A stretch of DNA of 64,000 bases, from NCBI GenBank assembly GCA_021828105.1, contig JAKATG010000018.1, forward strand, positions 1-64,000, in the 5' to 3' direction. Shown in pieces: positions 34,364-43,405 of this stretch. The notes below the pieces were generated by a model that made no database searches, had not been told where the DNA came from, and saw only the letters and a program-made list of their open reading frames with translations. Position 1 is the stretch's first letter; every line of letters starts with the position of its first letter. The translations under genes and the position numbers were made by a program. The stretch is from Taklimakanibacter sp021828105. GTDB lineage: Bacteria; Pseudomonadota; Alphaproteobacteria; Rhizobiales; Aestuariivirgaceae.

Positions 34364-35925
34364 TGGGATTTTTCGGTCACGTCTTCCGCCTCGCCCGCGT
34401 CGGCTGGGTGCTGGCACGCCATGACGCCTTTCCGCCGCCCGAGGACACGGCAGCGCTGCCATGGTCGGCGCGCTGCGGCCTGCATCTGGCGAAGCTGGTG
34501 GCGACCAAATCGCATGGCAATGGCAAATTGAGCGGCGCTCTGGCCGAGCTCGGCCCGAGCTATGTGAAGCTCGGCCAGTTCCTGGCGACCAGGCCCGATA
34601 TCGTGGGTCCGGCGCGCGCCGAGGAATTGCGCAAGCTCCAGGACCGCCTGCCGCCTTTCGACTTGGGCGTGGCGCGCCAGATGATCAGGCTCAATCTCGG
34701 CCGCGGCGCGGACGAGATCTTCGCGTCTTTCAGCCCGCCGGTGGCCGCGGCCTCGATCGCCCAGGTGCATCGCGCCACGACGCGCGACGGCCGCGACGTG
34801 GCGGTCAAGATCCTGAGGCCCGGGATCGAGCAGCGCTTCGCCCGCGACCTCTCCGATTTCTTCTTCGCCGCCCGCCTGATCGAGCGCGTCAGCGCGCCGA
34901 TGCGGCGCCTGCGCCCGGTCGATGCCACCGAGACCCTGGCGCAATCGGTCAAGCTCGAGATGGATCTGCGCATGGAAGCCGCCGCCATCAAGGAGATGGC
35001 GGGCAATGTCGCGGATGACCCGGGCTTCCGCGTCCCCAAGGTCGAATGGCCATTGACCGCGAGGCAAGTGCTCACCACCGACTGGATCGAGGGCACGCCC
35101 TTGTCCGACATGGCGGCGCTCCAGGCGCGCGGCCTCGATCTCAACCGCCTCGCCGACACGGTCATCCAGAGCTTCCTGCGTCATGCCATACGCGACGGCT
35201 TCTTCCACGCCGACATGCATCAGGGCAATCTCTTCGCCGACGCCCAGGGCAATCTCGTCGCCGTCGATTTCGGCATCATGGGCAGGCTCACGCCCAAGGA
35301 GCGCCTGTTCCTCGCCGAGATCCTCTATGGCTTCATCCGGCGCGATTATGCCCGCGTCGCGCAAGTGCATTTCGATGCGGGCTATGTGCCTCAGCATCAG
35401 GATCCCGCGGTCTTCGCGCAGGCGCTGCGCGCGATCGGCGAGCCGATCATGGACCGTCCGGCGCATGAGATCTCGATGGCGCGCCTGCTCACCCAGCTAT
35501 TCGAGGTGACCGGCCAGTTCGACATGGCGACCCAGCCGCAGCTTCTCCTGTTGCAGAAGACGATGGTGGTGGTCGAAGGTGTGGCCCGCATGCTCAATCC
35601 GCATTTCAACATGTGGAATTCCTCGGAGCCCGTCTTGCGCGAATGGATCGAGAAGAAGCTCGGGCCGTGGGGCCAGATCGAGGGCGCAGCGGTTGGGGCG
35701 GCCTCGCTCGGCCGGCTCTTTACCACTTTGCCCGAAATGCTGGTTGAGGCGCAGGCTGCAACCCATATGCTGGCCGACATGGCCAATGCCGGCGGCATCA
35801 AGCTCGACAGGGAGACGACGGAGGCCTTGGCTGCCGCGCAGGCCCGGCATTCGCGTGCGGGCCGCTATGCGCTCGTCGCAGGGGCCGCCGCCTTGATTGC
35901 CATCGCCTTGAGCCTGATCTTTTGA
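34363..35925 (+). CDS. ubiB: ubiquinone biosynthesis ABC1/ADCK-type kinase-like protein
   Basis: A 520-residue membrane-associated atypical kinase-like ATPase needed for ubiquinone synthesis. The family KxGQ motif appears as YVKLGQFLATRPDIV, the alanine-rich nucleotide loop as PVAAASIAQVHRA, and the metal site as VAVDFGIMGRL. A C-terminal hydrophobic segment (ALVAGAAALIAIALSLIF) anchors it. The start at 34363 is set by the TGATG overlap with ubiE. Confidence 0.95.
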   Translation: MGFFGHVFRLARVGWVLARHDAFPPPEDTAALPWSARCGLHLAKLVATKSHGNGKLSGALAELGPSYVKLGQFLATRPDIVGPARAEELRKLQDRLPPFDLGVARQMIRLNLGRGADEIFASFSPPVAAASIAQVHRATTRDGRDVAVKILRPGIEQRFARDLSDFFFAARLIERVSAPMRRLRPVDATETLAQSVKLEMDLRMEAAAIKEMAGNVADDPGFRVPKVEWPLTARQVLTTDWIEGTPLSDMAALQARGLDLNRLADTVIQSFLRHAIRDGFFHADMHQGNLFADAQGNLVAVDFGIMGRLTPKERLFLAEILYGFIRRDYARVAQVHFDAGYVPQHQDPAVFAQALRAIGEPIMDRPAHEISMARLLTQLFEVTGQFDMATQPQLLLLQKTMVVVEGVARMLNPHFNMWNSSEPVLREWIEKKLGPWGQIEGAAVGAASLGRLFTTLPEMLVEAQAATHMLADMANAGGIKLDRETTEALAAAQARHSRAGRYALVAGAAALIAIALSLIF

Positions 35926-35939
35926 AGGGATGTGATCTC

Positions 35940-37187
35940 ATGCTGACAACCCTCTCCGGCAGAAGCGTTCTCCTCGTCATCGGCGGCGGCATCGCCGCCT
36001 ATAAGAGCCTCGAGCTCATCCGGCTGCTCAAGCAGCGCCAGGCCAAGGTCACCGCGATCATGACCAAGGCGGCCTCAGAGTTCGTCACCGAGCTTTCGGT
36101 CGCGAGCCTGACGAAGGAGAAGGTCTATACCGATCTCTTCAGCCTCACCGACGAGGTCGAGATGGGCCATATCGAATTGTCGCGCTCGGCCGATCTCCTG
36201 GTGGTGGCGCCGGCGAGCGCCGATCTGATGGCCAAGATGGCGCACGGCCTCGCCAATGATCTCGCCTCCACCACCTTGCTCGCGACCGACAAGAAGATCC
36301 TGCTGGCGCCGGCCATGAATGTGCGCATGTGGCAGCATCCGGCGACGCGGCGCAATCTCGGCCTTCTCAAGGCGGATGGCGTGCTCACCGTCGGCCCCAA
36401 TGACGGCGAGATGGCCTGCGGCGAATATGGGCCGGGGCGCATGGCGGAGCCGGCGGAGATCCTGGCCGCCATCGAGGCCTATTTTGCCGGCGGTGCCTTG
36501 CCTTTGATGGGCGCCGGCACAGGGTCGCGGCCTTTGGCCGGCCGCAAGGTGCTCATCACCGCCGGTCCCACCCATGAGCCGATCGATCCGGTGCGCTACA
36601 TCGCCAATCGATCGTCCGGCCGGCAAGGTTATGCGCTGGCGGAAGCGGCGGTCGCCTTGGGCGCCGAGACGATCCTGGTGTCGGGCCCCGTGCATCTGCC
36701 GATCCCGCCCGGCGCCCAGATGATGCCGGTCGAGACCGCGGCCGAGATGCTCAAAACCGTGGAAGCCGAGCTTCCCGCCGATATCGCGATCTTCGCCGCC
36801 GCCGTCGCCGACTGGCGTGTCGCCGCGGCCTCCGGAGAGAAGCTCAAGAAAGGGGCGGGCGGCCTGCCCGACCTCAAGCTCGCCGAGAATCCGGACATCC
36901 TCAAGACCGTGGCCCAGGCCAAGAGCAAGCGGCCGAAGCTCGTGGTGGGCTTCGCCGCCGAGACGCAGAATGTCGTCGAGAACGCCAAGGCGAAGCTCGC
37001 CAAGAAGGGTTGTGACCTGATCGTCGCCAATGATGTCAGCGCCGACAAGGGCGTGATGGGCGGCGAGCGCAATACCGTGCATCTGGTTTCGGCGACGGGC
37101 GTCGAAAGCTGGCCCGAGCTCGACAAGCGCGAAGTCGCGCGCCGGCTGATGGAGGATTTCGCTAGGCGGATCGGAGCGAAGGCATGA
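35940..37187 (+). CDS. coaBC: bifunctional phosphopantothenoylcysteine decarboxylase / phosphopantothenate-cysteine ligase
   Basis: A 415-residue fusion for two steps of coenzyme A synthesis. The N-terminal flavoprotein CoaC domain (about 1-190) has GGGIAAYKSLELIRLLK and the PAMNVRMW substrate motif. The C-terminal CoaB domain (about 195-415) opens with ITAGPTHEPIDPVRYIANRS and contains AAAVADWRV. ATG at 35940 begins the family homology; a TTG frame starting inside the ubiB stop adds six codons and is less likely. Overlaps dut by four bases. Confidence 0.95.
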   Translation: MLTTLSGRSVLLVIGGGIAAYKSLELIRLLKQRQAKVTAIMTKAASEFVTELSVASLTKEKVYTDLFSLTDEVEMGHIELSRSADLLVVAPASADLMAKMAHGLANDLASTTLLATDKKILLAPAMNVRMWQHPATRRNLGLLKADGVLTVGPNDGEMACGEYGPGRMAEPAEILAAIEAYFAGGALPLMGAGTGSRPLAGRKVLITAGPTHEPIDPVRYIANRSSGRQGYALAEAAVALGAETILVSGPVHLPIPPGAQMMPVETAAEMLKTVEAELPADIAIFAAAVADWRVAAASGEKLKKGAGGLPDLKLAENPDILKTVAQAKSKRPKLVVGFAAETQNVVENAKAKLAKKGCDLIVANDVSADKGVMGGERNTVHLVSATGVESWPELDKREVARRLMEDFARRIGAKA

Positions 37188-37624
37188 CCGAGGTCGCGAT
37201 CCGGCGTCTCGCCCATGGCGAGGGCCTCGCACTTCCCGCCTATGAGACGGAGCATGCGGCCGGCATGGATCTGAGAGCCGCCGAGGATGCGCTCCTGCCG
37301 CCCGGCGAACGCGCCATGGTGGCGACGGGCTTCGCCATCGCCCTGCCGGAGGGCTTCGAGGCGCAGGTCAGGCCGCGCTCGGGCCTCGCCGCCAGGCATG
37401 GCGTGACCTTGCTCAATTCGCCGGGCACGATCGATGCCGACTATCGCGGCGAGATCAAGGTGATCCTGATCAATCTTGGGGTGGAGGCCTTCGCCGTCAA
37501 GCGCGGCGATCGCATTGCGCAAATGGTCGTGGCTCCCGTGACGCGCGTGGTTCTCAAGGAGGAGCATGAGCTTTCCTCGACGTCGCGCGGTCAAGGAGGC
37601 TTCGGCTCGACGGGACGAAGCTGA
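37184..37624 (+). CDS. dut: deoxyuridine 5'-triphosphate nucleotidohydrolase
   Basis: A 146-residue trimeric dUTPase that converts dUTP to dUMP, keeping uracil out of DNA. The conserved motifs appear in order: AAGMDLRAA (1), PRSGLAARHG (2), GTIDADYRGEIKVILIN (3), RIAQMVVAPV (4) and the C-terminal GGFGSTGR arm (5). Start and stop overlap the neighbouring genes (ATGA and TGATG). Confidence 0.97.
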   Translation: MTEVAIRRLAHGEGLALPAYETEHAAGMDLRAAEDALLPPGERAMVATGFAIALPEGFEAQVRPRSGLAARHGVTLLNSPGTIDADYRGEIKVILINLGVEAFAVKRGDRIAQMVVAPVTRVVLKEEHELSSTSRGQGGFGSTGRS

Positions 37625-38427
37625 TGAAGCTTTCGGGCGAGGAGCTGGAACGCTATGCCCGCCACATCGTGCTGCAGGATGTGGGCGGGCCCGGCCAGGC
37701 CAAGCTCAAGGCGGCCAAGGTCCTGGTCATCGGCGCGGGCGGCCTTGGCGCCCCGGTCCTGCTCTATCTCGCCGCCGCCGGCATCGGCACGCTCGGCGTC
37801 ATCGATGACGACGACGTGTCGCTCTCCAACCTGCAGCGCCAGATCATCCATGGCTCATCGCGCTTAGGCCAGCCCAAGACCGAAAGCGCGCAGCAGACCC
37901 TCAATGATCTCAATCCGCATGTGAATGTGGTCGGTCACAAGACCCGCCTCACCGCCGCGAATGCGCTCGATATCATCGCCCGTTATGACATCGTCGCCGA
38001 CGGCTCGGACAATTTCCCGACCCGCTTCCTGGTGAGCGATGCCTGCTATCTGGCGAAGAAGACCCTGGTGGCCGCGGCCGTCGGCCAGTTCGACGGCCAG
38101 CTCTCGACCTTCAAGCCGCATCTGAGGGATGCGCAAGGGCTGCCCTATCCGACCTATCGCTGCCTCCATCCCGAGGCGCCGCCCGAGGGCCTCGTGCCGG
38201 CCTGCGAAGAAGCGGGCATCATGGGCGCGCTCACCGGCATCATCGGCTCGATCCAGGCGATGGAGGTGATGAAGGAGATCTTGGGCATTGGCGACAGCCT
38301 GGCCGGCCGGCTGTTCATGTATGACGCGCTCTCGATCCGCACCTATGTCACGGCGCTGCCCTGGAATCCCGACAATCCGCTCAATGGCCGAAATGCGACG
38401 ATCAGAGATTTGTCGCACCACGCATGA
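37624..38427 (+). CDS. moeB: MoeB/ThiF-family sulfur-carrier adenylyltransferase
   Basis: A 267-residue E1-like enzyme that adenylates the C-terminal glycine of a sulfur carrier (MoaD or ThiS). The Rossmann/ATP loop GAGGLGAPVLLYLAAAGIG and the LSNLQRQIIH arginine motif are clear, and ACEEAGIMGALTGIIGS carries the cysteine region. No rhodanese domain follows. Whether it serves molybdopterin or thiamine synthesis is not decided by context. It is the last gene of the ubiE-ubiB-coaBC-dut run. Confidence 0.88.
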   Translation: MKLSGEELERYARHIVLQDVGGPGQAKLKAAKVLVIGAGGLGAPVLLYLAAAGIGTLGVIDDDDVSLSNLQRQIIHGSSRLGQPKTESAQQTLNDLNPHVNVVGHKTRLTAANALDIIARYDIVADGSDNFPTRFLVSDACYLAKKTLVAAAVGQFDGQLSTFKPHLRDAQGLPYPTYRCLHPEAPPEGLVPACEEAGIMGALTGIIGSIQAMEVMKEILGIGDSLAGRLFMYDALSIRTYVTALPWNPDNPLNGRNATIRDLSHHA

Positions 38428-38434
38428 TCCGTCA

Positions 38435-38526
38435 CCCCGGCGAAAGCCGGGGCCCATTGAATAAGCGCAAGCGGCGGCGCTGCTCGGGTGGGTGAGAATT
38501 TATTGGATCCCGGCTTTCGCCGGGAT
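38435..38526. repeat. inverted pair of REP-type hairpins between convergent genes
   Basis: CCCCGGCGAAAGCCGGGG (38435-38452) and ATCCCGGCTTTCGCCGGGAT (38507-38526) share a core in opposite orientation about 55 bases apart. The core matches a widespread extragenic palindrome of alphaproteobacteria. Lying between convergent moeB and grpE it may act as a two-way terminator. Confidence 0.7.
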
Positions 38527-38553
38527 GACGATAGGTGAGCGTGAAGCCCTGGC

Positions 38554-39135
38554 CTATTTCGCCGCCCTGGCGACGCCGACAAGCGCCGGACGCAGGACCC
38601 GGTCGCCGATCTTGAAGCCCGCCTGCATCACCTGCATCACCGTGCCCGGCGGCTTCTCGTTGGTCGGCACCTCGAACATCGCCTGATGGAAATGCGGGTC
38701 GAATTTTTCGCCCAGCGGATCGACGCGGGTGATGCCATGGCGCTCGAAGACATTGAGCAATTCGCGCCGCGTCATCTCGACCCCGGCCACCAGATTCTTG
38801 ACCGGCTCGGTCGCTTCCTTGAGGTGGTCGGCCTCGGCGGTCGCCAGAGCGCGGTCCATATTGTCGCTGACGCTCAATATGTCGCGGGCGAAGTTGGTCG
38901 CGGCATAAAGCGTCGCTTCCGCCTTCTCGCGCTCCATGCGCTTGCGCAGATTGTCCATCTCGGCGAGCGTACGCAGGAGCTGATCCTTGAGCTTGCCGGC
39001 TTCCTCCTTGAAAGCGAGGATCTCGGCGTCGCGCGGGTCGATCTCGGCCTCGGACAGGCTCACGGGCTCGGCTTCCGGAACTTCCGGCGCATTCGCCTCT
39101 TCGGGCACGGTATCTTTGGTCGCGTCTTCAATCAT
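38554..39135 (-). CDS. grpE: nucleotide exchange factor GrpE
   Basis: A 193-residue DnaK co-chaperone: an acidic N-terminus, a long coiled coil (AFKEEAGKLKDQLLRTLAEM), the ARDILSVSDNMDRAL helical region, and the C-terminal beta-wing ending QMFEV-type text (FDPHFHQAMFEVPTNEKPPGT). ATG at 39135 is used; the long in-frame extension upstream is shadow. A weak sigma-32-like promoter (CTTGAT, then CCCTGATAT) can be read in the minus strand near 39175-39210, an inference only. Confidence 0.95.
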   Translation of the reverse strand: MIEDATKDTVPEEANAPEVPEAEPVSLSEAEIDPRDAEILAFKEEAGKLKDQLLRTLAEMDNLRKRMEREKAEATLYAATNFARDILSVSDNMDRALATAEADHLKEATEPVKNLVAGVEMTRRELLNVFERHGITRVDPLGEKFDPHFHQAMFEVPTNEKPPGTVMQVMQAGFKIGDRVLRPALVGVARAAK

Positions 39136-39294
39136 AACGATCCTGAACTCTCGAGCGGTGGAATGGGTTTCGGGCGGGATATCAGGGTTTGGGACGGAAA
39201 AATCAAGCCCGCTAACGGGGTCCGGGGTCAACTGACACAATAGGGCACTTGGCCCGCTACAAAGGGCCCGGATATCGCTTCTCGAGAGGAAACA

Positions 39295-39975
39295 ATGCCT
39301 GGACAGCAAATGCGCCTCTATTCGGGGCCCTTGAGCATGTATGGCGCCAAAACCCAGATCGCGGCGCTCGAGAAGGGGCTCGATGTCGAGGTGATCATGG
39401 TGCCCTTCGACATGGAGCGCCTCTATGAGCCCAAGCATCCTGAGGTGCTCCGCATCAATCCCAAGAAACAGGTGCCGGTCCTCATCCATGGTGCGGTCGA
39501 GATCTTTGATTCGACCCAAATTTTCGAATATTTCGAGGAACTGAAGCCGCAACCGGCGCTGTGGCCCGCGGACGCAGCGGCCCGCGCCCGGGCGCGTTTG
39601 CTCGAACTCAAATCCGACGAGGTCTTCTTCCCGCCGATCATCCGCCTGATGGGGCTGCAGGACAGGCCTGACGATCCGGCGGCTGTCGCGGCGCGCGAGG
39701 CCTCTGCGCGTTTCTATGAGGAGATGGAGCTCGAGCTTGCTCGAGTGGACTACCTTGCCGGCACTTACGCCTACGCCGACATCGCCTTCTACATGGCGCA
39801 GCTGTTCGCCGCCCGCATGGGGGCGCCTATGACGAAAGCGACGCCGAAACTGATCGCCTGGCGCAAACGCCTTACGGAAAGGCCCGCCATTCGTCAGGTG
39901 GCGGGCGCGATGGCGCGCTTTCTTAAGTCCCACAACCGGCCGCTGCCGGATTTCATGGCGAGCATCATCGGCTAA
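39295..39975 (+). CDS. glutathione S-transferase family protein
   Basis: A 226-residue GST. The N-terminal thioredoxin-like domain has MRLYSGPLSMYGAKTQIAALEKG, with a serine in place of cysteine at the usual catalytic position, and the glutathione-binding KKQVPVLIHG and E-I-F-D-S-T-Q motifs (cis-proline and S/T). The C-terminal helical domain follows from about residue 90, with YADIAFYMAQL as the N-capping region. The substrate is unknown. It overlaps the convergent GFA gene by four bases. Confidence 0.88.
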   Translation: MPGQQMRLYSGPLSMYGAKTQIAALEKGLDVEVIMVPFDMERLYEPKHPEVLRINPKKQVPVLIHGAVEIFDSTQIFEYFEELKPQPALWPADAAARARARLLELKSDEVFFPPIIRLMGLQDRPDDPAAVAAREASARFYEEMELELARVDYLAGTYAYADIAFYMAQLFAARMGAPMTKATPKLIAWRKRLTERPAIRQVAGAMARFLKSHNRPLPDFMASIIG

Positions 39976-40394
39976 TCGAGATGCTCGATATCGGGCAGAC
40001 CTGAAAGATCGACCCAATGATGCCGCCGCCTTTCAAAGACGGAATGGCGCGGTGCGGGAAATTGCGGATCGGCGAAGGCGCCGACCGCGACGGCGAGCAC
40101 GCCCGGAAAGGCTGAGAGCTCCCAAAAGACGGTCGAGCCGCAGAGCGGACAGAAGGAGAAGGTGACGCTGTTGCCGCTCTCCGCCGGCCGCGTGAATTGC
40201 GTGCTCTTGCCGGTGATCGCCGTCACCTTGTCGCGCGCATAGCGTACTTGCATCGAGAAGGGAACGCCGGTGCGCCTCTGGCAGTCGAGGCAATGGCAGA
40301 TCGCGATGCGCAACGGCTCGCCTTCGCAAGTGAGGCGCAATTGCCCGCACGCGCAAGCGGCCTCGCGCGTCATCGTCAAATCTTCATGCGTCAT
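39972..40394 (-). CDS. GFA-family (glutathione-dependent formaldehyde-activating-like) zinc protein
   Basis: A 140-residue cysteine-rich protein of the Gfa/CENP-V fold. Zinc ligands are seen as CACG (C14, C16), CHCLDC (C33, C35, C38) and CPLC (C82, C85). Family members include the S-hydroxymethylglutathione synthase of Paracoccus, but most are uncharacterised. ATG at 40394 has GGGG a few bases upstream; later in-frame ATGs would lose nothing known. Confidence 0.85.
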   Translation of the reverse strand: MTHEDLTMTREAACACGQLRLTCEGEPLRIAICHCLDCQRRTGVPFSMQVRYARDKVTAITGKSTQFTRPAESGNSVTFSFCPLCGSTVFWELSAFPGVLAVAVGAFADPQFPAPRHSVFERRRHHWVDLSGLPDIEHLD

Positions 40395-40561
40395 AGATCC
40401 CCTCGCCATGAAGCTTGTCGCATTTTAATCCCGCCCTGCCGGCAAAGTCCAAGTCAATTCCCTCGACGTCCGCACGCTCACATCCCGATAATTCAAGGCT
40501 GGCAAGAATGGCTGCGCGATCCTAGTCTGGATGCCTTCCGTTTGAAACTGCGGAGGTTCCA

Positions 40562-40990
40562 ATGATTGCCAATCATCAGGCCATACCTCTTAAAACATGC
40601 GCCCTGGAGCCGGTGTGGTTCGTATGGGTGGAGCTCACGGAAAAGGACGATGCTCGCATACGCGAGTCACTCACCGAGGCAGTCGGCCTAAACTACGGTT
40701 CCTATGATCGAGTGGCGCTCGAGAGTGCGTTCGGCACCTGTTTCTTCCGTCCGCAGGAGGGTGCCAAATCGGGCAAGCGCGAGAGCACAAGCAAGGTTCC
40801 CGTGCGTGTGCTTACGTTTTCTCTACCGAAGGATCCGGAAATGCTTGGAAAGGCGATCGAAGCCGTTCGCCATGCCCACACCCTCGAGGAGCCGGTCATA
40901 TATGTGATCGAAGGCTTTGCGACGCGCGCCGACTACGCGTCCGATCGATCAAATCCAAACCGATGGTGGAATCGAGGCTTCGAAATCTGA
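40562..40990 (+). CDS. hypothetical protein
   Basis: A 142-residue soluble protein without a signal peptide or any domain I recognise. It has aromatic-rich ends (PVWFVWVELTEKDD near the start, NRWWNRGFEI at the end) and a central segment with VPVRVLTFSLPKDPEMLGKAI that looks like an alternating beta/alpha fold. The ATG has GGAGG six bases upstream. It has no shared operon: GFA lies divergent and hrcA convergent. Confidence 0.65.
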   Translation: MIANHQAIPLKTCALEPVWFVWVELTEKDDARIRESLTEAVGLNYGSYDRVALESAFGTCFFRPQEGAKSGKRESTSKVPVRVLTFSLPKDPEMLGKAIEAVRHAHTLEEPVIYVIEGFATRADYASDRSNPNRWWNRGFEI

Positions 40991-41006
40991 TACTACCGGA
41001 AGCGTT

Positions 41007-42098
41007 TCACGTGATCAGCCGCCCGATGATGCGGGCGGTATAGTCGACCATCGGGATGATGCGGGCATAGTTCATGCGCGTCGGCCCGATGATGCCCAAG
41101 GCGCCCACGATCTTCTCCTCGCTGTTGCGATAGGGCGCCACGATCAGCGATGAGCCCGACATCGAGAAGAGCTTGTTCTCGGCGCCGATGAAGATGCGGA
41201 TGCCTTCGCCCGTCTCGGCGAGGCCCAGCAACTGGATGAGCCCCTTCTTGTTTTCGAGATCGTCGAAGAGCTGGCGGATGCGCTCGAGGTCCTCGAGCGC
41301 GGTCAGGTTCTCGATGAGATTGCCCTGGCCCTTGACGATCAGGGTGCGGTCATCCTCTTCGGCATTGCCCGCCCAGGTGGCGACGCCGTCGGCGATGACC
41401 TTGGCGGTCAATTCGTCGAGCTCGGTCCTGAGCGTCGTGATCTCTTCCTGCATCAGGCGCTGCACCTCGCCGATCGTCTTGCCCTGCATGCGCGCCGAGA
41501 GATAGTTCGACGCCTTGACGAGTGCGGAGGGCGGGAGGCCCACGGGAATATCAATGGTGCGGTTCTCGACGGTTCCGTCCTCGGCGACGAGGATGACGAG
41601 GCCGCGGCTCGGCGCCAGGCTCACGAATTCGATATGCTTCAGGCGCGCATTGGCCTTGGGCGCCACCACGAGCCCGGCGCAATGCGAGAGGCCCGAGAGC
41701 AGGGTCGTGGCCTCGGCCAAGACTTCCTCGACCCGGCGCGAGCGGTTGCTGCCCGACATCTGCGCGTCGATGCGGACGCGCTCCTCGGGCGAGATCGAGC
41801 CTACTTCGAGAAGCGCATCGACGAAGAAGCGCAGACCGGCATTGGTCGGCACGCGCCCGGCGCTGGTATGGGGCGAATAGATGAGGCCCGAATCCTCGAG
41901 ATCCATCATCACATTGCGCACCGAGGCCGGCGACAGGCTCGACGGCAGGATGCGCGAGATGGTGCGCGAGCCGACGGGCTCGCCGGTATCGAGATAGGTC
42001 TCGACGAGGCGCCGGAAGATGTCGCGGGAACGCTGGTCGAGCTGGGCGAGCCCCGGCAACCGTTCATCGATGAGGGGCTTCTGCGAATGGATGCTCAT
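41007..42098 (-). CDS. hrcA: heat-inducible transcription repressor HrcA
   Basis: A 363-residue repressor of groESL-type operons at CIRCE elements. The N-terminal winged helix includes VGSRTISRILPSSLSPASVRN and the GLIYSPHTSAGRVPT motif, followed by a GAF-like dimer domain and the C-terminal GALGIIGPTRMNYARIIPMVD. No CIRCE element is seen in its own upstream region. It is divergent from the Zur-controlled zinc pair. Confidence 0.96.
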   Translation of the reverse strand: MSIHSQKPLIDERLPGLAQLDQRSRDIFRRLVETYLDTGEPVGSRTISRILPSSLSPASVRNVMMDLEDSGLIYSPHTSAGRVPTNAGLRFFVDALLEVGSISPEERVRIDAQMSGSNRSRRVEEVLAEATTLLSGLSHCAGLVVAPKANARLKHIEFVSLAPSRGLVILVAEDGTVENRTIDIPVGLPPSALVKASNYLSARMQGKTIGEVQRLMQEEITTLRTELDELTAKVIADGVATWAGNAEEDDRTLIVKGQGNLIENLTALEDLERIRQLFDDLENKKGLIQLLGLAETGEGIRIFIGAENKLFSMSGSSLIVAPYRNSEEKIVGALGIIGPTRMNYARIIPMVDYTARIIGRLIT

Positions 42099-42174
42099 GG
42101 GTTGAATCTAGAAATCGCCCGCCGGGCGGTCAATGAGGCGCAATCGAAACCGGCTTGCGCTTCGCCAAAAGTTT

Positions 42175-42197
42175 GATATGTTATGTTATAACATTTC
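42175..42197 (+). promoter_or_regulatory. Zur operator
   Basis: A 23-bp dyad: GATATGTTAT, a 3-base centre GTT, ATAACATTTC. The half-sites match at nine of ten positions. It closely follows the proteobacterial Zur consensus (ATGTTATanTATAACAT type), and it lies just upstream of an AztD-like gene and a COG0523 GTPase, both classic zinc-starvation genes. It sits 18 bases before the ATG at 42215, so it should overlap the promoter. Confidence 0.85.
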
Positions 42198-42214
42198 ATA
42201 AATGGAGCAAGCGG

Positions 42215-43405
42215 ATGGGGTTGCGGAGACTTCTGGCCTGGGCGGGCCTTTGGGGACTGATGGCGGGACCTGTTTGGGCGGCGGAAATGGACCATTGGCG
42301 GGTCTTCGTCGCCGATCACAGCCAGGCCACGGTGCGCGCCATCGAGGTCAAGAGCGGCAAGATTCTCGCCACCATCAGCACGCTGGGTCCGGCAACCTTG
42401 CACAAAAGCGCCAGCGGCAAGACGGTCTTCGCGGTGCAGTCGGATGCTGACCGCGTCTCGGCGATCACGTCCGGCGTCGCGCTTGATGATCATGGCGACC
42501 ATGGCGATCTCAAGCTGTCGCAGCCTTACCTTCTCAATGCCACGGCCAAGGGCGCGCATCCGGTCCATTTCGTCGAGCATGATGGCCGGATTGCCATTTT
42601 CCATGACGGCGATGGAACCGCCCAGCTCGTCAGCGAAGGGCAATTCGCCAAAGGCAAGCTCGCACCGCAAGTGATCAAGACCGCAAGCCCGCATCATGGC
42701 GTGGCGGTGCCGCTTGGCGGGAAGACGCTTGTTTCCATACCGCACCCCCATGACCCTGACGCGCTGCCGATCGGCATGCGCCTCTTGGGCGAAAAGGGCG
42801 AGGCGCTGGCGGACCATGCCTGTCCCGATCTGCATGGCGAGGCATCCTCCGGCCGTCTGGTGGCGATCGCCTGCGCCAAGGGCCTGATCTTCGTCGACGC
42901 GCAGAAGAAGGAGCCTCGGATCACCGTCATTCCCTATCCGGCCACGCTGCCGGATGGCAAGGCGACGACGCTCAGGGGCGCCAAGTCGCTGCGCTATTTC
43001 ATCGGCAATTACGGGCCTGACGCAATCGTTCTGATCGACGTCTCGGCCAAGGACGCCTTTCGCTTGGTCAAGCTGCCGGCCCGCCGGGTCGATTTCATCA
43101 TCGATCCCGAACATTCCGAGCGCATCTATGTCTTCACCGAGGATGGCTCCTTGCATCGCATCGATGCCATCAAAGGCGAAATCGTGAAGAGCGCCAAGCT
43201 CACGCAAGCTTACAGCATGGACGGCCATTGGCGCGATCCGCGTCCGCGCCTCGCCGTGGCGGGTGAGGAGATCGTGGTCAGCGATCCCTTGGCCGGCCTC
43301 TTGCGCATCGCGAATCCCGAGACCTTGGAAGAGGCCCGCGTCATCGATGTCGAAGGCATGCCCTATGGGATCGTCGCGATCGGTGGTGCTGGAGAAGTGC
43401 ATTGA
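42215..43405 (+). CDS. AztD-like periplasmic zinc metallochaperone
   Basis: A 396-residue beta-propeller protein with a signal peptide (MGLRRLLAWAGLWGLMAG, cleavage near VWA/AEM). His-rich sites fit zinc binding: DDHGDHGD near residue 90, HHG near 155 and SIPHPHDPD near 170. AztD of Paracoccus is a periplasmic zinc chaperone for the AztABC importer. Here no aztABC genes adjoin; instead a COG0523 GTPase follows in TTGA overlap. The ATG at 42215 has GGAG seven bases upstream, just past the Zur box. I judge the family assignment likely, not certain. Confidence 0.75.
   Translation: MGLRRLLAWAGLWGLMAGPVWAAEMDHWRVFVADHSQATVRAIEVKSGKILATISTLGPATLHKSASGKTVFAVQSDADRVSAITSGVALDDHGDHGDLKLSQPYLLNATAKGAHPVHFVEHDGRIAIFHDGDGTAQLVSEGQFAKGKLAPQVIKTASPHHGVAVPLGGKTLVSIPHPHDPDALPIGMRLLGEKGEALADHACPDLHGEASSGRLVAIACAKGLIFVDAQKKEPRITVIPYPATLPDGKATTLRGAKSLRYFIGNYGPDAIVLIDVSAKDAFRLVKLPARRVDFIIDPEHSERIYVFTEDGSLHRIDAIKGEIVKSAKLTQAYSMDGHWRDPRPRLAVAGEEIVVSDPLAGLLRIANPETLEEARVIDVEGMPYGIVAIGGAGEVH

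Noticed and set aside
39136..39294. CIRCE element or strong heat-shock promoter before grpE
   Set aside because: No TTAGCACTC-type dyad; only a weak sigma-32-like match, mentioned under grpE.
42095..43402. 435-codon minus-strand frame
   Set aside because: Antisense to the AztD-like gene, low-complexity charged translation with no motif; a shadow of the real gene.
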